The notes below the pieces were generated by a model that saw only the letters and a list, made by a program, of their open reading frames with translations, made no database searches and was not told where the DNA came from. Position numbers and translations under genes: made by a program. From Sphingomonas sp. Y57 (GTDB lineage: Bacteria > Pseudomonadota > Alphaproteobacteria > Sphingomonadales > Sphingomonadaceae), in contig NZ_LDES01000038.1 in the NCBI RefSeq assembly GCF_001015195.1, positions 146,063-210,062 of the forward strand: a stretch of 64,000 bases of DNA. Reading direction: 5' to 3'. The number at the start of each line of letters is the position of its first letter. Position 1 is the first letter of the stretch. This document shows positions 1 to 8,535 of the stretch, piece after piece.

Positions 1-153
1 ATCGTCTCGCTGATCAGCTTCGCGCTCAACAGCCTGTGGGTATGGCTGCTCGTCCAGCATATGGACCTTCCGATCTGGTCGCCCTATCCGCTGGTACTGG
101 GCGTTACGCCGCTCCTGGTCTTCTGGCTGAACCGCCAATGGGTGTTCGAATGA
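1..153 (+). CDS. GtrA-like membrane protein, 3' end (partial at left edge)
   Basis: The first 50 codons are open from base 1 and end at a TGA at 151-153. The peptide is strongly hydrophobic and closes with FWLNRQWVFE, which matches the usual end of GtrA/DPMS3-type proteins, where an LNR-x-WVF signature follows the last membrane helix. GtrA proteins are small four-helix membrane proteins thought to flip, or help flip, polyprenyl-phosphate-linked sugars. The stop overlaps the ATG of the next gene (ATGA), and that gene is a GtrB-type glycosyltransferase, the normal partner, which supports the call. The N-terminal part lies outside the window. Confidence 0.75.
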   Translation: MVSLISFALNSLWVWLLVQHMDLPIWSPYPLVLGVTPLLVFWLNRQWVFE

Positions 154-1187
154 GCGAAGCGCTGCCGGTCCCCCTGCTGTCCGTCCCCCTGCTGTCGGTC
201 ATCGTTCCGGTGAAGGACGAGGAGGACGCGATCGTCCCCTTCGTCACCCGGATGACCCGCGTGCTCGACGCGCTGCGCGATCCTCAGGGCGCGCCGATCG
301 ACTGGGAGATCGTCTTCATCGACGACGGCAGCACCGACCGGACGATGGCCGCGATCCTCATCGCGCACGACGCCGACCGCCGCGTCACGGCGCTGTCGCT
401 GTCGCGAAACTTCGGCAAGGAAGCCGCGCTGTCGGCCGGGCTCGACCATGCCCGCGGTGTGGTGGTCGTACCGATCGACGTCGATATGCAGGATCCGCCC
501 GAAGTGATCGGCGCGATGATCGACAAATGGCGCGACGGCTATGAAGTGGTCTATGGCGTGCGGCGCAACCGCCTGACCGACAGCCTGCCCAAGCGGCTGA
601 CCGCCGATCTCTACTATCGCGCCCACAACTGGCTCTCGATGGACAAGATCCCCGAGCATGCCGGCGATTTCCGCCTGCTCGACCGCAAGGTCGTCGAGGT
701 GATCAAGCGGATGCCCGAGCGCAACCGCTTCATGAAGGGTCTGTTCGCCTGGTCGGGCTTTCGCCAGACCGCGGTCGAATATGACCGTGCCGAGCGCGCC
801 GTCGGCACCACCAAGTTCAACTATTGGAAGCTGTGGCAGCTCGCGATCGACGGCATCACCTCCGCCTCGACCGCGCCCTTGCGGGTCTGGTCCTATGTCG
901 GTGCGCTGATCGCGGTGGTGGCGCTGGTCTATGCCGTTTACATCGGCGTCCGCACGCTGATCTACGGCGCGGACGTGGCGGGCTATCCGTCGCTGATGGT
1001 GGCCACGCTGTTCCTCGGCGGTGTCCAGCTCCTTTCGCTCGGCATCCTCGGCGAATATGTCGGGCGCATCCTGGTCGAGACCAAGAAGCGGCCGATCTAC
1101 ATCGTCCGGCAGCGGATCGGCTGCGCCGATCCGAAGCTGGAAAAGGCGGGGATCGGCGCCAAACCTGAGGCCGAGGACGCCGACTGA
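150..1187 (+). CDS. Polyprenyl-phosphate glycosyltransferase, family 2 (GtrB/DPM1-like)
   Basis: 345 aa from the ATG that overlaps the upstream stop; a longer in-frame start at 36 would run through the GtrA gene. An N-terminal GT-A domain shows LSVIVPVKDEEDAI (about residues 14-27), FIDDGSTD (the first Asp cluster) and PIDVDMQDPPEVI (the DxD-type metal/nucleotide site). The C-terminal third has two hydrophobic helices, including WSYVGALIAVVALVYAVYIG, which anchor such enzymes in the inner membrane. Family knowledge: these enzymes move a sugar from a nucleotide donor to undecaprenyl phosphate on the cytoplasmic face. The sugar cannot be read from sequence. It is coupled upstream to GtrA and downstream by TGATG to a methyltransferase. 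Confidence 0.88.
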   Translation: MSEALPVPLLSVPLLSVIVPVKDEEDAIVPFVTRMTRVLDALRDPQGAPIDWEIVFIDDGSTDRTMAAILIAHDADRRVTALSLSRNFGKEAALSAGLDHARGVVVVPIDVDMQDPPEVIGAMIDKWRDGYEVVYGVRRNRLTDSLPKRLTADLYYRAHNWLSMDKIPEHAGDFRLLDRKVVEVIKRMPERNRFMKGLFAWSGFRQTAVEYDRAERAVGTTKFNYWKLWQLAIDGITSASTAPLRVWSYVGALIAVVALVYAVYIGVRTLIYGADVAGYPSLMVATLFLGGVQLLSLGILGEYVGRILVETKKRPIYIVRQRIGCADPKLEKAGIGAKPEAEDAD

Positions 1188-1909
1188 TGGACCGTGCCAC
1201 CTATGACCGCATGGCAGAGATCGACCAGGACCATTGGTGGTTCGTCGCCCGCCGCCGGATCATCGCCAGCCTGATCGATCGCCACCGGCCAAAACCGGGG
1301 CCGATGCGTATCCTGGAGGTTGGGGCAGGGACCGGCTCGAACCTCGCGCTGCTCCAGCGTTACGGCGCCGTCGACGCGATCGAGCCCGACGACGGCGCGC
1401 GCGCCTTCGCCGAGCAGCGCAGCGGCCTGAGCATCAAGGGCGGCTACCTGCCGAACGTGCCGCTCGACGACGGCGCCTATGACCTCATCGTCCTGCTCGA
1501 CGTGCTCGAGCATATTCCCGGCGACGTCGAGGCACTGGCCTGCCTGAAGGACAAGCTGGCGCCGGGCGGGCGCATCCTCGTCACCGTGCCGGGCGCGCCG
1601 TGGATGTGGAGCGCGCACGACGTCGCCCACCACCACCAGCGACGCTACACCGCCGCGCAGTTCCGCGCCGTGTTCGGCCGCGCGGGGCTCAGGACCCGCT
1701 ACCTGACCCACTTCAACAGCGTGCTGTTCCCGCTGATCGCGGCGGTGCGGCTGCTCGGCAAGTTCTCCGGCAAGGAAGGCGGCGACGACGCGATGCCGTC
1801 GAAGCCGGTCAACGCGGCGCTGACCACGCTGTTCGGGGCCGAGCGCCTCTGGGCGGCGCGGGTGCCGGTGCCGTTCGGCGTATCGATCGCGATCGTCGCG
1901 GAGCCGTGA
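1187..1909 (+). CDS. Class I SAM-dependent methyltransferase
   Basis: 240 aa; its ATG shares one base with the stop of the glycosyltransferase (TGATG), so translation is probably coupled. Motif I of the Rossmann fold is ILEVGAGTGSNLALL (about residues 42-56), followed by the acidic strand AIEPDDGARAF and LIVLLDVLEHIPGD (motif II/III), as in Methyltransf_11/23 proteins. C-terminal hydrophobic stretches suggest peripheral membrane contact. Position between a polyprenyl-sugar synthase and GT-C-like membrane proteins suggests it methylates a lipid-linked sugar or glycan (inference). Ubiquinone-type or other small-molecule methylation cannot be excluded. Confidence 0.8.
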   Translation: MDRATYDRMAEIDQDHWWFVARRRIIASLIDRHRPKPGPMRILEVGAGTGSNLALLQRYGAVDAIEPDDGARAFAEQRSGLSIKGGYLPNVPLDDGAYDLIVLLDVLEHIPGDVEALACLKDKLAPGGRILVTVPGAPWMWSAHDVAHHHQRRYTAAQFRAVFGRAGLRTRYLTHFNSVLFPLIAAVRLLGKFSGKEGGDDAMPSKPVNAALTTLFGAERLWAARVPVPFGVSIAIVAEP

Positions 1910-1921
1910 GGCTCGAGGCAA

Positions 1922-3517
1922 TCAGCGCACCGGCTTGAAGCGGAAGGGCGCGACGTCCTCCTGGATCCGGTAGAGCGCGCCGCGCTCGCCGCCGTCCCAG
2001 ATCAGCTTGAGCGACGGATCGTTGATCGGCCAGCGGTCGCGCGAGGCGTTGATCAGCCACAGATAGTCGAAGGCCTCGCGCGGGAAGAGCGCGATCGAGC
2101 TTTCGATGCTGCGCGATCTCGGCGCGCGGCAGCGGCGCGGGCGCATCACCTGGGTCGGATCTTCGGCATAGCCCTTGGCCGGGGCATATTTGATCGACAG
2201 CAGCTGGGCGCCGGCCATCGTCCACTGGCCGTTGACGAACGCTTCCCGCCGGACGATCGCCATCGCGCCGAGATGCTCGAGCCGTGGCGATTCCCAGCGT
2301 GACAGGCAGGGCAGGTCGACCAGTGCGAAGACTCGGGCGTTGCGATCGACATGGTCGAGCGCGGCGAGCTGTTTCTCCTGATAGGCGGAGATGCCGGCGA
2401 ACTGGACGGTCGCCTGCCAGACGCGGACCCCGAAGATCGCCAGTGCGACCGCCGCGATGCAGCCCAGCGCGACCCGGTTGGTGGTTCGCGGCACGAGGCC
2501 CAGCACGCCGATCGCGACGACATAAGGGGCGAGCCGCATGTCGGCATAGGCCGAGCCGATGACGATGCGGGGCATCAGAACATAGGCGATGATCAATACC
2601 AGCGTGGCCACGCCCAGGGTGCGGCGCATGTCGACGCCGACCCTGCGCCAGCCGATCGAGCCGATCCCGAACAGCACCAATATGATCAGCAGCGACACCA
2701 GCCAGATGTCGAATTCCATCCACTGGGTGCGCAGCGAGGAGACCAGATAGACATATTTGGCCTTCCAGTTGAACCAGTCGGCAGTCTCTCCCTGCACGTC
2801 GCCCGATCGCCACAGCAGCATCAGCAGCATCGGCGGGGCGAGCGGCAGGCAGTGAAGGGCGCCGCGCCACAGCGCCTCGAAATAGCCGCGTCCCTCCACG
2901 TCGCGCATTCGCTCGATCTCCGCGGAAAAGGCGAGCAGGCCGAGCACGCCCCAGGCGAAGCCATGGGCCAGCCACACCAGGCAGCCGATCGGCAGGAACA
3001 GGATCGCGCGCAGCCGGATCCGTCCCAGCCGTGCCAGGTAGAGCCACAATGCGAAGGCGTTGAGGGCGAGCGCCATCGCCAGCACATAGTTGATGAAGCC
3101 CCACTGGAACGGCCAGCAATAGGCGAAGGGCGCCACCAGCCCTGCCGTCGCCGGCAGCCGCCCATGGACTTCGCGTGCGATCAGCAGGAAACCGGTCAGG
3201 GTCAGCGGGGGCACCGCCATGACGATCAGCTTCACGCCCAGTTCGAGCCCGAACAGCTTCGCCATCGGGATGATCAGCAGATCGACGCCGAGATTGCCCA
3301 TCAGCGCCCATTGGAAGCTGAAATATTCGGTGAGAAGCGGCGACGAAGGATCGGCCAATTCGACCCGGTAGCGCCCCATATGTCCCATCAGGTCGACGAG
3401 GGGCGGCACTTCCGGCCGGATCAGCGGGATGATCGATATGATCGCGAGGAAGGCGATATACCAGGGTCGCGTCCACCAGCCGGACGGCGGCGTCAGAGGC
3501 GGTGTGGACCGGAACAT
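1922..3517 (-). CDS. Polytopic membrane protein, GT-C-like, function unknown
   Basis: 531 aa on the minus strand, converging with the methyltransferase 12 bp away. About ten hydrophobic helices are spread over residues 17-400, followed by a soluble C-terminal tail of about 130 residues. The first extracytoplasmic loop has PPLVDLMGHMGRYRV, a D-x(3)-H-x(2)-R arrangement like the acidic/His loop of several uncharacterised GT-C-type glycosyltransferases. I do not recognise a named family. Inference: it uses a polyprenyl-linked sugar in the periplasm, in line with its neighbours. No signal peptide other than helix 1 is seen. Could instead be a polymerase or flippase. Confidence 0.6.
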   Translation of the reverse strand: MFRSTPPLTPPSGWWTRPWYIAFLAIISIIPLIRPEVPPLVDLMGHMGRYRVELADPSSPLLTEYFSFQWALMGNLGVDLLIIPMAKLFGLELGVKLIVMAVPPLTLTGFLLIAREVHGRLPATAGLVAPFAYCWPFQWGFINYVLAMALALNAFALWLYLARLGRIRLRAILFLPIGCLVWLAHGFAWGVLGLLAFSAEIERMRDVEGRGYFEALWRGALHCLPLAPPMLLMLLWRSGDVQGETADWFNWKAKYVYLVSSLRTQWMEFDIWLVSLLIILVLFGIGSIGWRRVGVDMRRTLGVATLVLIIAYVLMPRIVIGSAYADMRLAPYVVAIGVLGLVPRTTNRVALGCIAAVALAIFGVRVWQATVQFAGISAYQEKQLAALDHVDRNARVFALVDLPCLSRWESPRLEHLGAMAIVRREAFVNGQWTMAGAQLLSIKYAPAKGYAEDPTQVMRPRRCRAPRSRSIESSIALFPREAFDYLWLINASRDRWPINDPSLKLIWDGGERGALYRIQEDVAPFRFKPVR

Positions 3518-3688
3518 CGGGACTCGCCCTTATGTCGGGCGCGAAAGGACGGCAAGGGGTTGGCGCGTTTCCGCCTGGAATATCGGCGGCGCCGACAGCG
3601 TATATCGCCGTTTCAGACCATCGCGATCGGCCCAGCGCCGCGCGGGCCCTGCCTGGGCCGATCGGCGATGCTCAGTCGGTTCTGGACA

Positions 3689-5464
3689 TCAGGACCGTCG
3701 CCGCCACAGCCGAAGTGTGCTGCCTTCAAGCGGCACCGGCTCCAGCCAGGCGGGCGTCTCGCCGCGGAGCAGCCGGGCCGCCAGACCCGCGCGCGATGCG
3801 CCGGCATAGAGGCCGGTCTCGGCGCCGGTGGGGTCGATCAGCAGATAGGCCATGCCGTGCGCCGCCATGATGCGGTGGGCCACCTCGGGCGGCTCGGTGA
3901 AGGCCAGGATCACGCGGCGGATCGCCTGCGGGTCGCGGTGATGGCCGCTGCCGGCATAGCTGTGCGGCGTCGCGATCAGCAGGCGCGGAGTGAGGTCGAG
4001 GCCGGTCAGGATGGTGCCGCGCGGCAGGCGTGCGACGGGATCCAGGCTGGTGCAGGGCGCGAAGCAATAGCGGACCGGCATGCGGGGGGCGGCCGTGCTG
4101 GCGCGGGGCAGGGCGCGATCGACCACCACCACACCCGCCGCGACCGCCCCGATCGGCGACAGTGCGAGGAATGCCGCGGCCGAGGCGGTGATGCGGGCGG
4201 GCATGCGTCGCCAGCGGTCTATCGCGCCTAGCATCCGGGCAAGCAGCCAGGCGGTGCCGGGCAATGCGCAGCCATGGGCGAAGGCGCCGGCACGCTGGAC
4301 GAGCAGAGCTACAGCGAAGGCGGCGGCGAGGATCGCGGCCATGGCCAGCCAGTTACGCGCCTCGGCGCTGGTTCGTGCGCCGCGCCAGGCGGTGAGCGTG
4401 CCGAGGAGTCCGATCAGCGGGAAGCCGACCAGCATCGCCGCATTGTCAGCCGGCTGCCGCCATAGCGGCAGCCCTTCGAGGACATTGTCGTACCAGAAAT
4501 GGCGCGATACCGGATCGAGCGCGGCGAATGGCCCGGCGAGGCAGGCCGGCGCGGTCGCCGCCAGCAGCCCGACGCCCAGGCCGGCGGCCAGGACCAGCGC
4601 CGTGAGTCGTGCGCCGGCGCCGCGCCGCGCCGCGATTCGCAACCCGATCGCGGCGGCAATCGGCGTGACGATCAGCGGCCCGAACCAGGCCGGACTGACG
4701 GCGTCGCACCAATATTGGCCCCACGCGGCGCGCCCGTGGAAGGCGGCGAACAGGACGAGGCTGGCGCCGCCGAACGCCGCGGCGAAGGCGCGGAGCCGAT
4801 CGGTTTCGCCCCGGCACAGGCAGCGCAGGGCGAGCAGTAGCGCGATCGCCGCCGCCACTGGCAGCGCTTCGAGCGAGACGGCGAGCCACAAGGCGGTGAC
4901 GACGCCGCCCGTTGTCCCGCCGCGCAGCGGCTGGCGATCGAAACAGGCGGCGACCGCGAACAGCCCGAGTGCCGTTTGCCAGCCATGATGGTCGATCCGC
5001 ATCGGCAGGACGTGGAACAGGATCATTGGCGCCATCGTGGCCAGCGCCACAGCGAGCAGCGCCGTGCGCCGGCCGGCCAGCCGGGCGGTGGCAAGCGCTA
5101 CTGCCCACAGCGTGCCGGCGAAGGCGATGAGCGGTACCGCGCAGGCGGCGGCCCGTTCGGCGTTCGCTTCGCCGAGCAGCGGCTGGAGCAGGAGGATCAG
5201 GCCGGCGATCGGCAGGTCGACGATGCGCGACCAGTGCATCGGCACGCCGTTCGGCGGATCGATACGATATTGGGTGACGTCGAAGAAGCTCTGCCCGGCC
5301 AGCCAGTCGCGGACCTGCTGGAGCCGGAGATAATCGTCCGGATCCCACATTTCGAGCGGGGCGATCCGGTTGCGCGCCACGGCCAGCAGTACCGCCGATG
5401 CGAGCAGCCACAACGCCGCGACGCCGAGGACCAGCCGACGGGAGGAGAGGGGCGCGCCGGCCAT
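3689..5464 (-). CDS. Large polytopic membrane protein, STT3/GT-C-like
   Basis: 591 aa from the second of two tandem ATGs (5467 and 5464); starts further upstream would run into the flavoprotein gene. Helix 1 (LVLGVAALWLLASAVLLAVA) is followed by a loop with WDPDDYLRLQQVRDWL and then DPPNGVPMHWSRIVDLPIA, resembling the first external loop of STT3/AglB oligosaccharyltransferases (catalytic acidic pair, then a Pro/Trp segment). A second loop carries MRIDHHGWQ, possibly the second metal motif. About eleven helices precede a C-terminal soluble domain of about 150 residues. Family knowledge: GT-C enzymes transfer sugars from polyprenyl donors on the periplasmic side. The exact acceptor is unknown, and automated annotation may mislabel such proteins as transporters. 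Confidence 0.6.
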   Translation of the reverse strand: MAGAPLSSRRLVLGVAALWLLASAVLLAVARNRIAPLEMWDPDDYLRLQQVRDWLAGQSFFDVTQYRIDPPNGVPMHWSRIVDLPIAGLILLLQPLLGEANAERAAACAVPLIAFAGTLWAVALATARLAGRRTALLAVALATMAPMILFHVLPMRIDHHGWQTALGLFAVAACFDRQPLRGGTTGGVVTALWLAVSLEALPVAAAIALLLALRCLCRGETDRLRAFAAAFGGASLVLFAAFHGRAAWGQYWCDAVSPAWFGPLIVTPIAAAIGLRIAARRGAGARLTALVLAAGLGVGLLAATAPACLAGPFAALDPVSRHFWYDNVLEGLPLWRQPADNAAMLVGFPLIGLLGTLTAWRGARTSAEARNWLAMAAILAAAFAVALLVQRAGAFAHGCALPGTAWLLARMLGAIDRWRRMPARITASAAAFLALSPIGAVAAGVVVVDRALPRASTAAPRMPVRYCFAPCTSLDPVARLPRGTILTGLDLTPRLLIATPHSYAGSGHHRDPQAIRRVILAFTEPPEVAHRIMAAHGMAYLLIDPTGAETGLYAGASRAGLAARLLRGETPAWLEPVPLEGSTLRLWRRRS

Positions 5465-5467
5465 CAT

Positions 5468-5490
5468 CCCTTCCCGCTTTCCGGGAAGGG
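5468..5490. repeat. Perfect 9-bp inverted repeat between two minus-strand genes
   Basis: CCCTTCCCG (5468-5476) pairs perfectly with CGGGAAGGG (5482-5490) around a five-base loop CTTTC. It lies between the flavoprotein stop at 5502 and the start of the STT3-like gene, so in the mRNA the hairpin would cover the ribosome-binding region of the downstream gene. No T-run follows. It resembles other CCCTCCC-type hairpins in this window. Confidence 0.7.
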
Positions 5491-5501
5491 GAAAGAGGAG
5501 A

Positions 5502-7037
5502 TCACGCCGCCTTCCTGTCGGCGATCCGGGACGGGACCGCGCGTTCGGAGCGGAGCGCGGCGGCGATGCCGGCGTCGTCGCCTTCGCTCCCGGCCTCGTG
5601 ATATTCGGCGTCCTCGTTGACCGCCCAGACGTCATGGCGGCGCGCGCCGACGGCGATGTTGCGCGCGGTCAGCATCGCCGTCATCATCGCATGGTCCTGG
5701 TTGTTGTAGCGGTGCATGCCGTTGCGGCCGACGAAGTGGAGCGTCGGATAGCGCGCCTCCAGCTCGCCGCGCACCGCGGCGACATGGGCGGCATAGTCGT
5801 CGTCATAGACCGGATAGGCCTTTTCCTGGCGGACCACCGCGCCGCCCGCCACCGCGGCCGGATCGCACAGGCCGAGCGTGGCCAGCTCGCGCGTCGCCAG
5901 CGCGACGAGGTCCTCGTCGGACGATGACCACAGGCCGTCGCCCTCGAAGCAGAAATATTCGAGCCCGACGCAGGCGAGCGCCGGATCGGGCACCATCTCG
6001 GGCGACCAGCTCCGGAAATTCTGGATGCGGCCGACCTGCACCCGCTCGTCATGGATGTAGATCCAGTTGTCGGGGAACAGGTCGTCCGACCGGATCATCA
6101 GCGCGACGGTCAGGAAGTCGCGATAGTTGAGCGCCATCGCATCGGGCAGCGTCGCCGGCAGCGGGTGGATACGGCTCGCCAGCTCGCGCATCGGCGCGGA
6201 GCTGATCACATGATCGGCGGTCAGCATCGCCAGCCGGCCGTCGCGTCCCATGGCCGCGACCCGCCACAGCCCGGCGGTCTCGTCCCACGACAGCTGGTGG
6301 AGCGTGTGCCCCATCAGCACGCTGTTGCCCTGCTCCAATATGCGGTCGCGCGCGGCGTCCCACATCATGCCGGGGCCCTTGCGCGGGTAGCGGAAGCTTT
6401 CGAGCAGGGTCTTGGCCTGCATCCCGTCATTGGGCTGCTTGTTGAGGCCCAGCGAGCGGCGGACGCCGTCCCACACCGCCTTGCCCAGGCTCAGCCCCTT
6501 GATGCGCTGCGCTGCCCAGTCGGCCGACATTTCGTCGCACGGCATGCCCCACACCTTCTCGGTATACGTCTTGAAGAAGATGCCGAACAGGCGGGCGCCG
6601 AACTGGTTGACCACCCATTGCTCGAAGCTTCTCACCTCCTTGTGAGGGAACAGCTTCCAACGGAAGAAGCTGGCCATGCACAGGGTCGACTGCCACAGGC
6701 CCAGGTTGCGCAGCGCCTCGAAGGCGCGCAGCGGATAGCTGTAATATTTGCCGCGATAATAGATGCGGCTCATCCGCGGCCGCTCGATGAAGTCGTCGGG
6801 CAGCAGCTCGTTCCACAGATCGACCACCTCTCGCGACTTGGAGAAGAAGCGGTGGCCGCCAATGTCGAATCGGAAGCCCCCATGTTCGACCGTGCGGCTG
6901 ATCCCGCCGACCTGCTCCGGGTCCTTCTCGATCAGGGTGACGGTGAATCCCTGCTTGCCGAGCATGTAGCCGGCGGTCAGGCCGGCGGGCCCCGCCCCGA
7001 TGATCGCGACGTCGACATGGTGGGAAGCGCGCGGCAT
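5502..7037 (-). CDS. FAD-dependent oxidoreductase, UDP-galactopyranose mutase-like
   Basis: 511 aa. The N-terminus is a clear FAD-binding Rossmann fold: VAIIGAGPAGLTAGYMLG (about residues 9-26) followed by TLIEKDPEQVGGISRT. A GGHRFF segment at about 61-66 and a C-terminal HFVGRNGMHRYNNQDHAMM (FAD-contacting loop) match the UDP-galactopyranose mutase/protoporphyrinogen-oxidase-like amino-oxidase superfamily. Proteins of this type are often encoded beside glycosyltransferases. Role inferred: sugar ring contraction or redox chemistry on a nucleotide- or lipid-linked sugar. It is first in a minus-strand run with the STT3-like gene about 35 bp downstream, and divergent from the amidohydrolase. True mutase activity is unproven. 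Confidence 0.72.
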   Translation of the reverse strand: MPRASHHVDVAIIGAGPAGLTAGYMLGKQGFTVTLIEKDPEQVGGISRTVEHGGFRFDIGGHRFFSKSREVVDLWNELLPDDFIERPRMSRIYYRGKYYSYPLRAFEALRNLGLWQSTLCMASFFRWKLFPHKEVRSFEQWVVNQFGARLFGIFFKTYTEKVWGMPCDEMSADWAAQRIKGLSLGKAVWDGVRRSLGLNKQPNDGMQAKTLLESFRYPRKGPGMMWDAARDRILEQGNSVLMGHTLHQLSWDETAGLWRVAAMGRDGRLAMLTADHVISSAPMRELASRIHPLPATLPDAMALNYRDFLTVALMIRSDDLFPDNWIYIHDERVQVGRIQNFRSWSPEMVPDPALACVGLEYFCFEGDGLWSSSDEDLVALATRELATLGLCDPAAVAGGAVVRQEKAYPVYDDDYAAHVAAVRGELEARYPTLHFVGRNGMHRYNNQDHAMMTAMLTARNIAVGARRHDVWAVNEDAEYHEAGSEGDDAGIAAALRSERAVPSRIADRKAA

Positions 7038-7152
7038 CGAAGGTCCCTCATCCGGATATTCGCCCCGGGCATGGCCGACGAGCCGCTAAGACATGGTTAA
7101 CGGGGGCCGCCACGGCTGGTCAAAGCCGGTCCACTGGCCTAGCCAGAGTGCC

Positions 7153-8535
7153 GTGATCATCTCTGTCAGGAACCGGCCTTCCCGGATCGCGCTGCTGTCG
7201 CTGGCCCTGCTGTCGCTGGTGGCCGCCGCCCCGCCCGCCCAACCCGACGGGGCGCTCAGCCTCTATGCCGACGCGACCGTCATCGACGGCACCGGCGCGG
7301 CGCCCCGCGCGCATCAGGACATATTGGTACGCGGGCAGCGGATCGTCGCGGTCGCGCCGCGCGGCACCATCGCCGGGGCCGAGGGGGCGAAACGGATCGA
7401 CCTGGCGGGGCGCTTCGTCATGCCGGGGCTGGTCGATACCCATGTCCACCTCGCAACGCCTCCCGACGACGCCAGGGCGCGCGCGATCCTGCGCCGAAAT
7501 CTCTATGGCGGGGTGACGGCGGTGCGTGACATGGCCGATGACGTGCGACCGGTGGCCGAACTCGGCCGCGCCGCGCTGGCGGGGGAGATCGCCGCGCCCG
7601 ATATCTATTACACCGCGCTGATGGCGGGCCCACCCTTCTTCCAGGACCCCCGCGTGCTCGCGGTGACGCTGGGCGTCACGCCGGGCAAGGCGCCCTGGAT
7701 GCAGGCGATCGACGATCGGACCGACCTCCGGACCGCGGTGACGCTGGCACGCGGCACCTCGGCGACCGCGATCAAGATCTATGCCGACCTCCCGGCGCGG
7801 CTCGTCAAGGCGATCACGGCCGAGGCGCACCGCCAGAATATACCGGTCTGGGCGCACAGCGCCGTGTTTCCGACCCGCCCGGCCGACGTCATCGCCGCCG
7901 GTGCCGACACGGTCAGCCATGTCTGCTACCTCGCCTATCAGGTCGAGCCGGTGATGCTCGCCGCCTATGAGGATCGAACGCCGGTCAACGAGGCACTGCT
8001 CGCGTCCGAGGGCGATGACCCGACGATCGCCGGCCTCTATCGTTCGATGCTGAAGCGGGGCACGATCCTCGATGCGACCGGCAGCCTGTTCGTTCGGTAC
8101 GACAAGGCACGGCAGCAGCATCCGGAAAAACGGCGGCTGCGCTGCAGCGGCGCGGCGACCACCCGGCTGACGCGGCAGGCATGGAAGGCGGGGGTGCCCG
8201 TCTCGACCGGCACCGACTTCGTCCAGGGCTATCGCAGCGACTGGCCCGACGTGCATGAGGAGCTGTTCTTCCTCGCCCGCGACGTCGGCATGCCGCCGAT
8301 CGAGGTGATCCGGTCGGCGACGCTGGTCGGCGCGCAGGCGGCGGGGCAGGCGGCGGAGATGGGATCGATCGAGCCGGGCAAGCTCGCCAATTTCCTGGTC
8401 CTGGCCGCCGATCCGGCCGCCGACATCGGCAATATCCGGACGATCGAGACGGTGGTGAAGCGCGGCCGCGCCTATCCGCGCGACGACTATCGGCCGACGA
8501 CCAAGGCGGAAATGGGGGACGGCGATGACGATTGA
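7153..8535 (+). CDS. Exported metal-dependent amidohydrolase
   Basis: 460 aa from a GTG at 7153, chosen because it gives a clean Sec signal (RPSRIALLSLALLSLVAAAP then a small-residue cleavage site); an ATG at 7093 would add 20 unlikely residues and no good ribosome site is seen for either. Metal ligands of the amidohydrolase superfamily are in order: HxH in DTHVHLA, a Lys likely carboxylated in TAIKIYAD, His in VWAHSA, His in VSHVCY and Asp in STGTDF. The C-terminal GSIEPGKLANFLVL segment closes the composite beta domain. Substrate unknown; imidazolonepropionase-like and prolidase-like exported enzymes share this build. It overlaps the next gene by 11 bp, indicating a two-gene peptide or amide-degrading unit. 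Confidence 0.82.
   Translation: MIISVRNRPSRIALLSLALLSLVAAAPPAQPDGALSLYADATVIDGTGAAPRAHQDILVRGQRIVAVAPRGTIAGAEGAKRIDLAGRFVMPGLVDTHVHLATPPDDARARAILRRNLYGGVTAVRDMADDVRPVAELGRAALAGEIAAPDIYYTALMAGPPFFQDPRVLAVTLGVTPGKAPWMQAIDDRTDLRTAVTLARGTSATAIKIYADLPARLVKAITAEAHRQNIPVWAHSAVFPTRPADVIAAGADTVSHVCYLAYQVEPVMLAAYEDRTPVNEALLASEGDDPTIAGLYRSMLKRGTILDATGSLFVRYDKARQQHPEKRRLRCSGAATTRLTRQAWKAGVPVSTGTDFVQGYRSDWPDVHEELFFLARDVGMPPIEVIRSATLVGAQAAGQAAEMGSIEPGKLANFLVLAADPAADIGNIRTIETVVKRGRAYPRDDYRPTTKAEMGDGDDD

Noticed and set aside
2351..4231. A 626-codon plus-strand open frame opposite two membrane protein genes
   Set aside because: Composition (Gln/Asp/His/Arg-rich, no motifs) is that of a reverse-complement shadow; the minus-strand frames give clear membrane helices.
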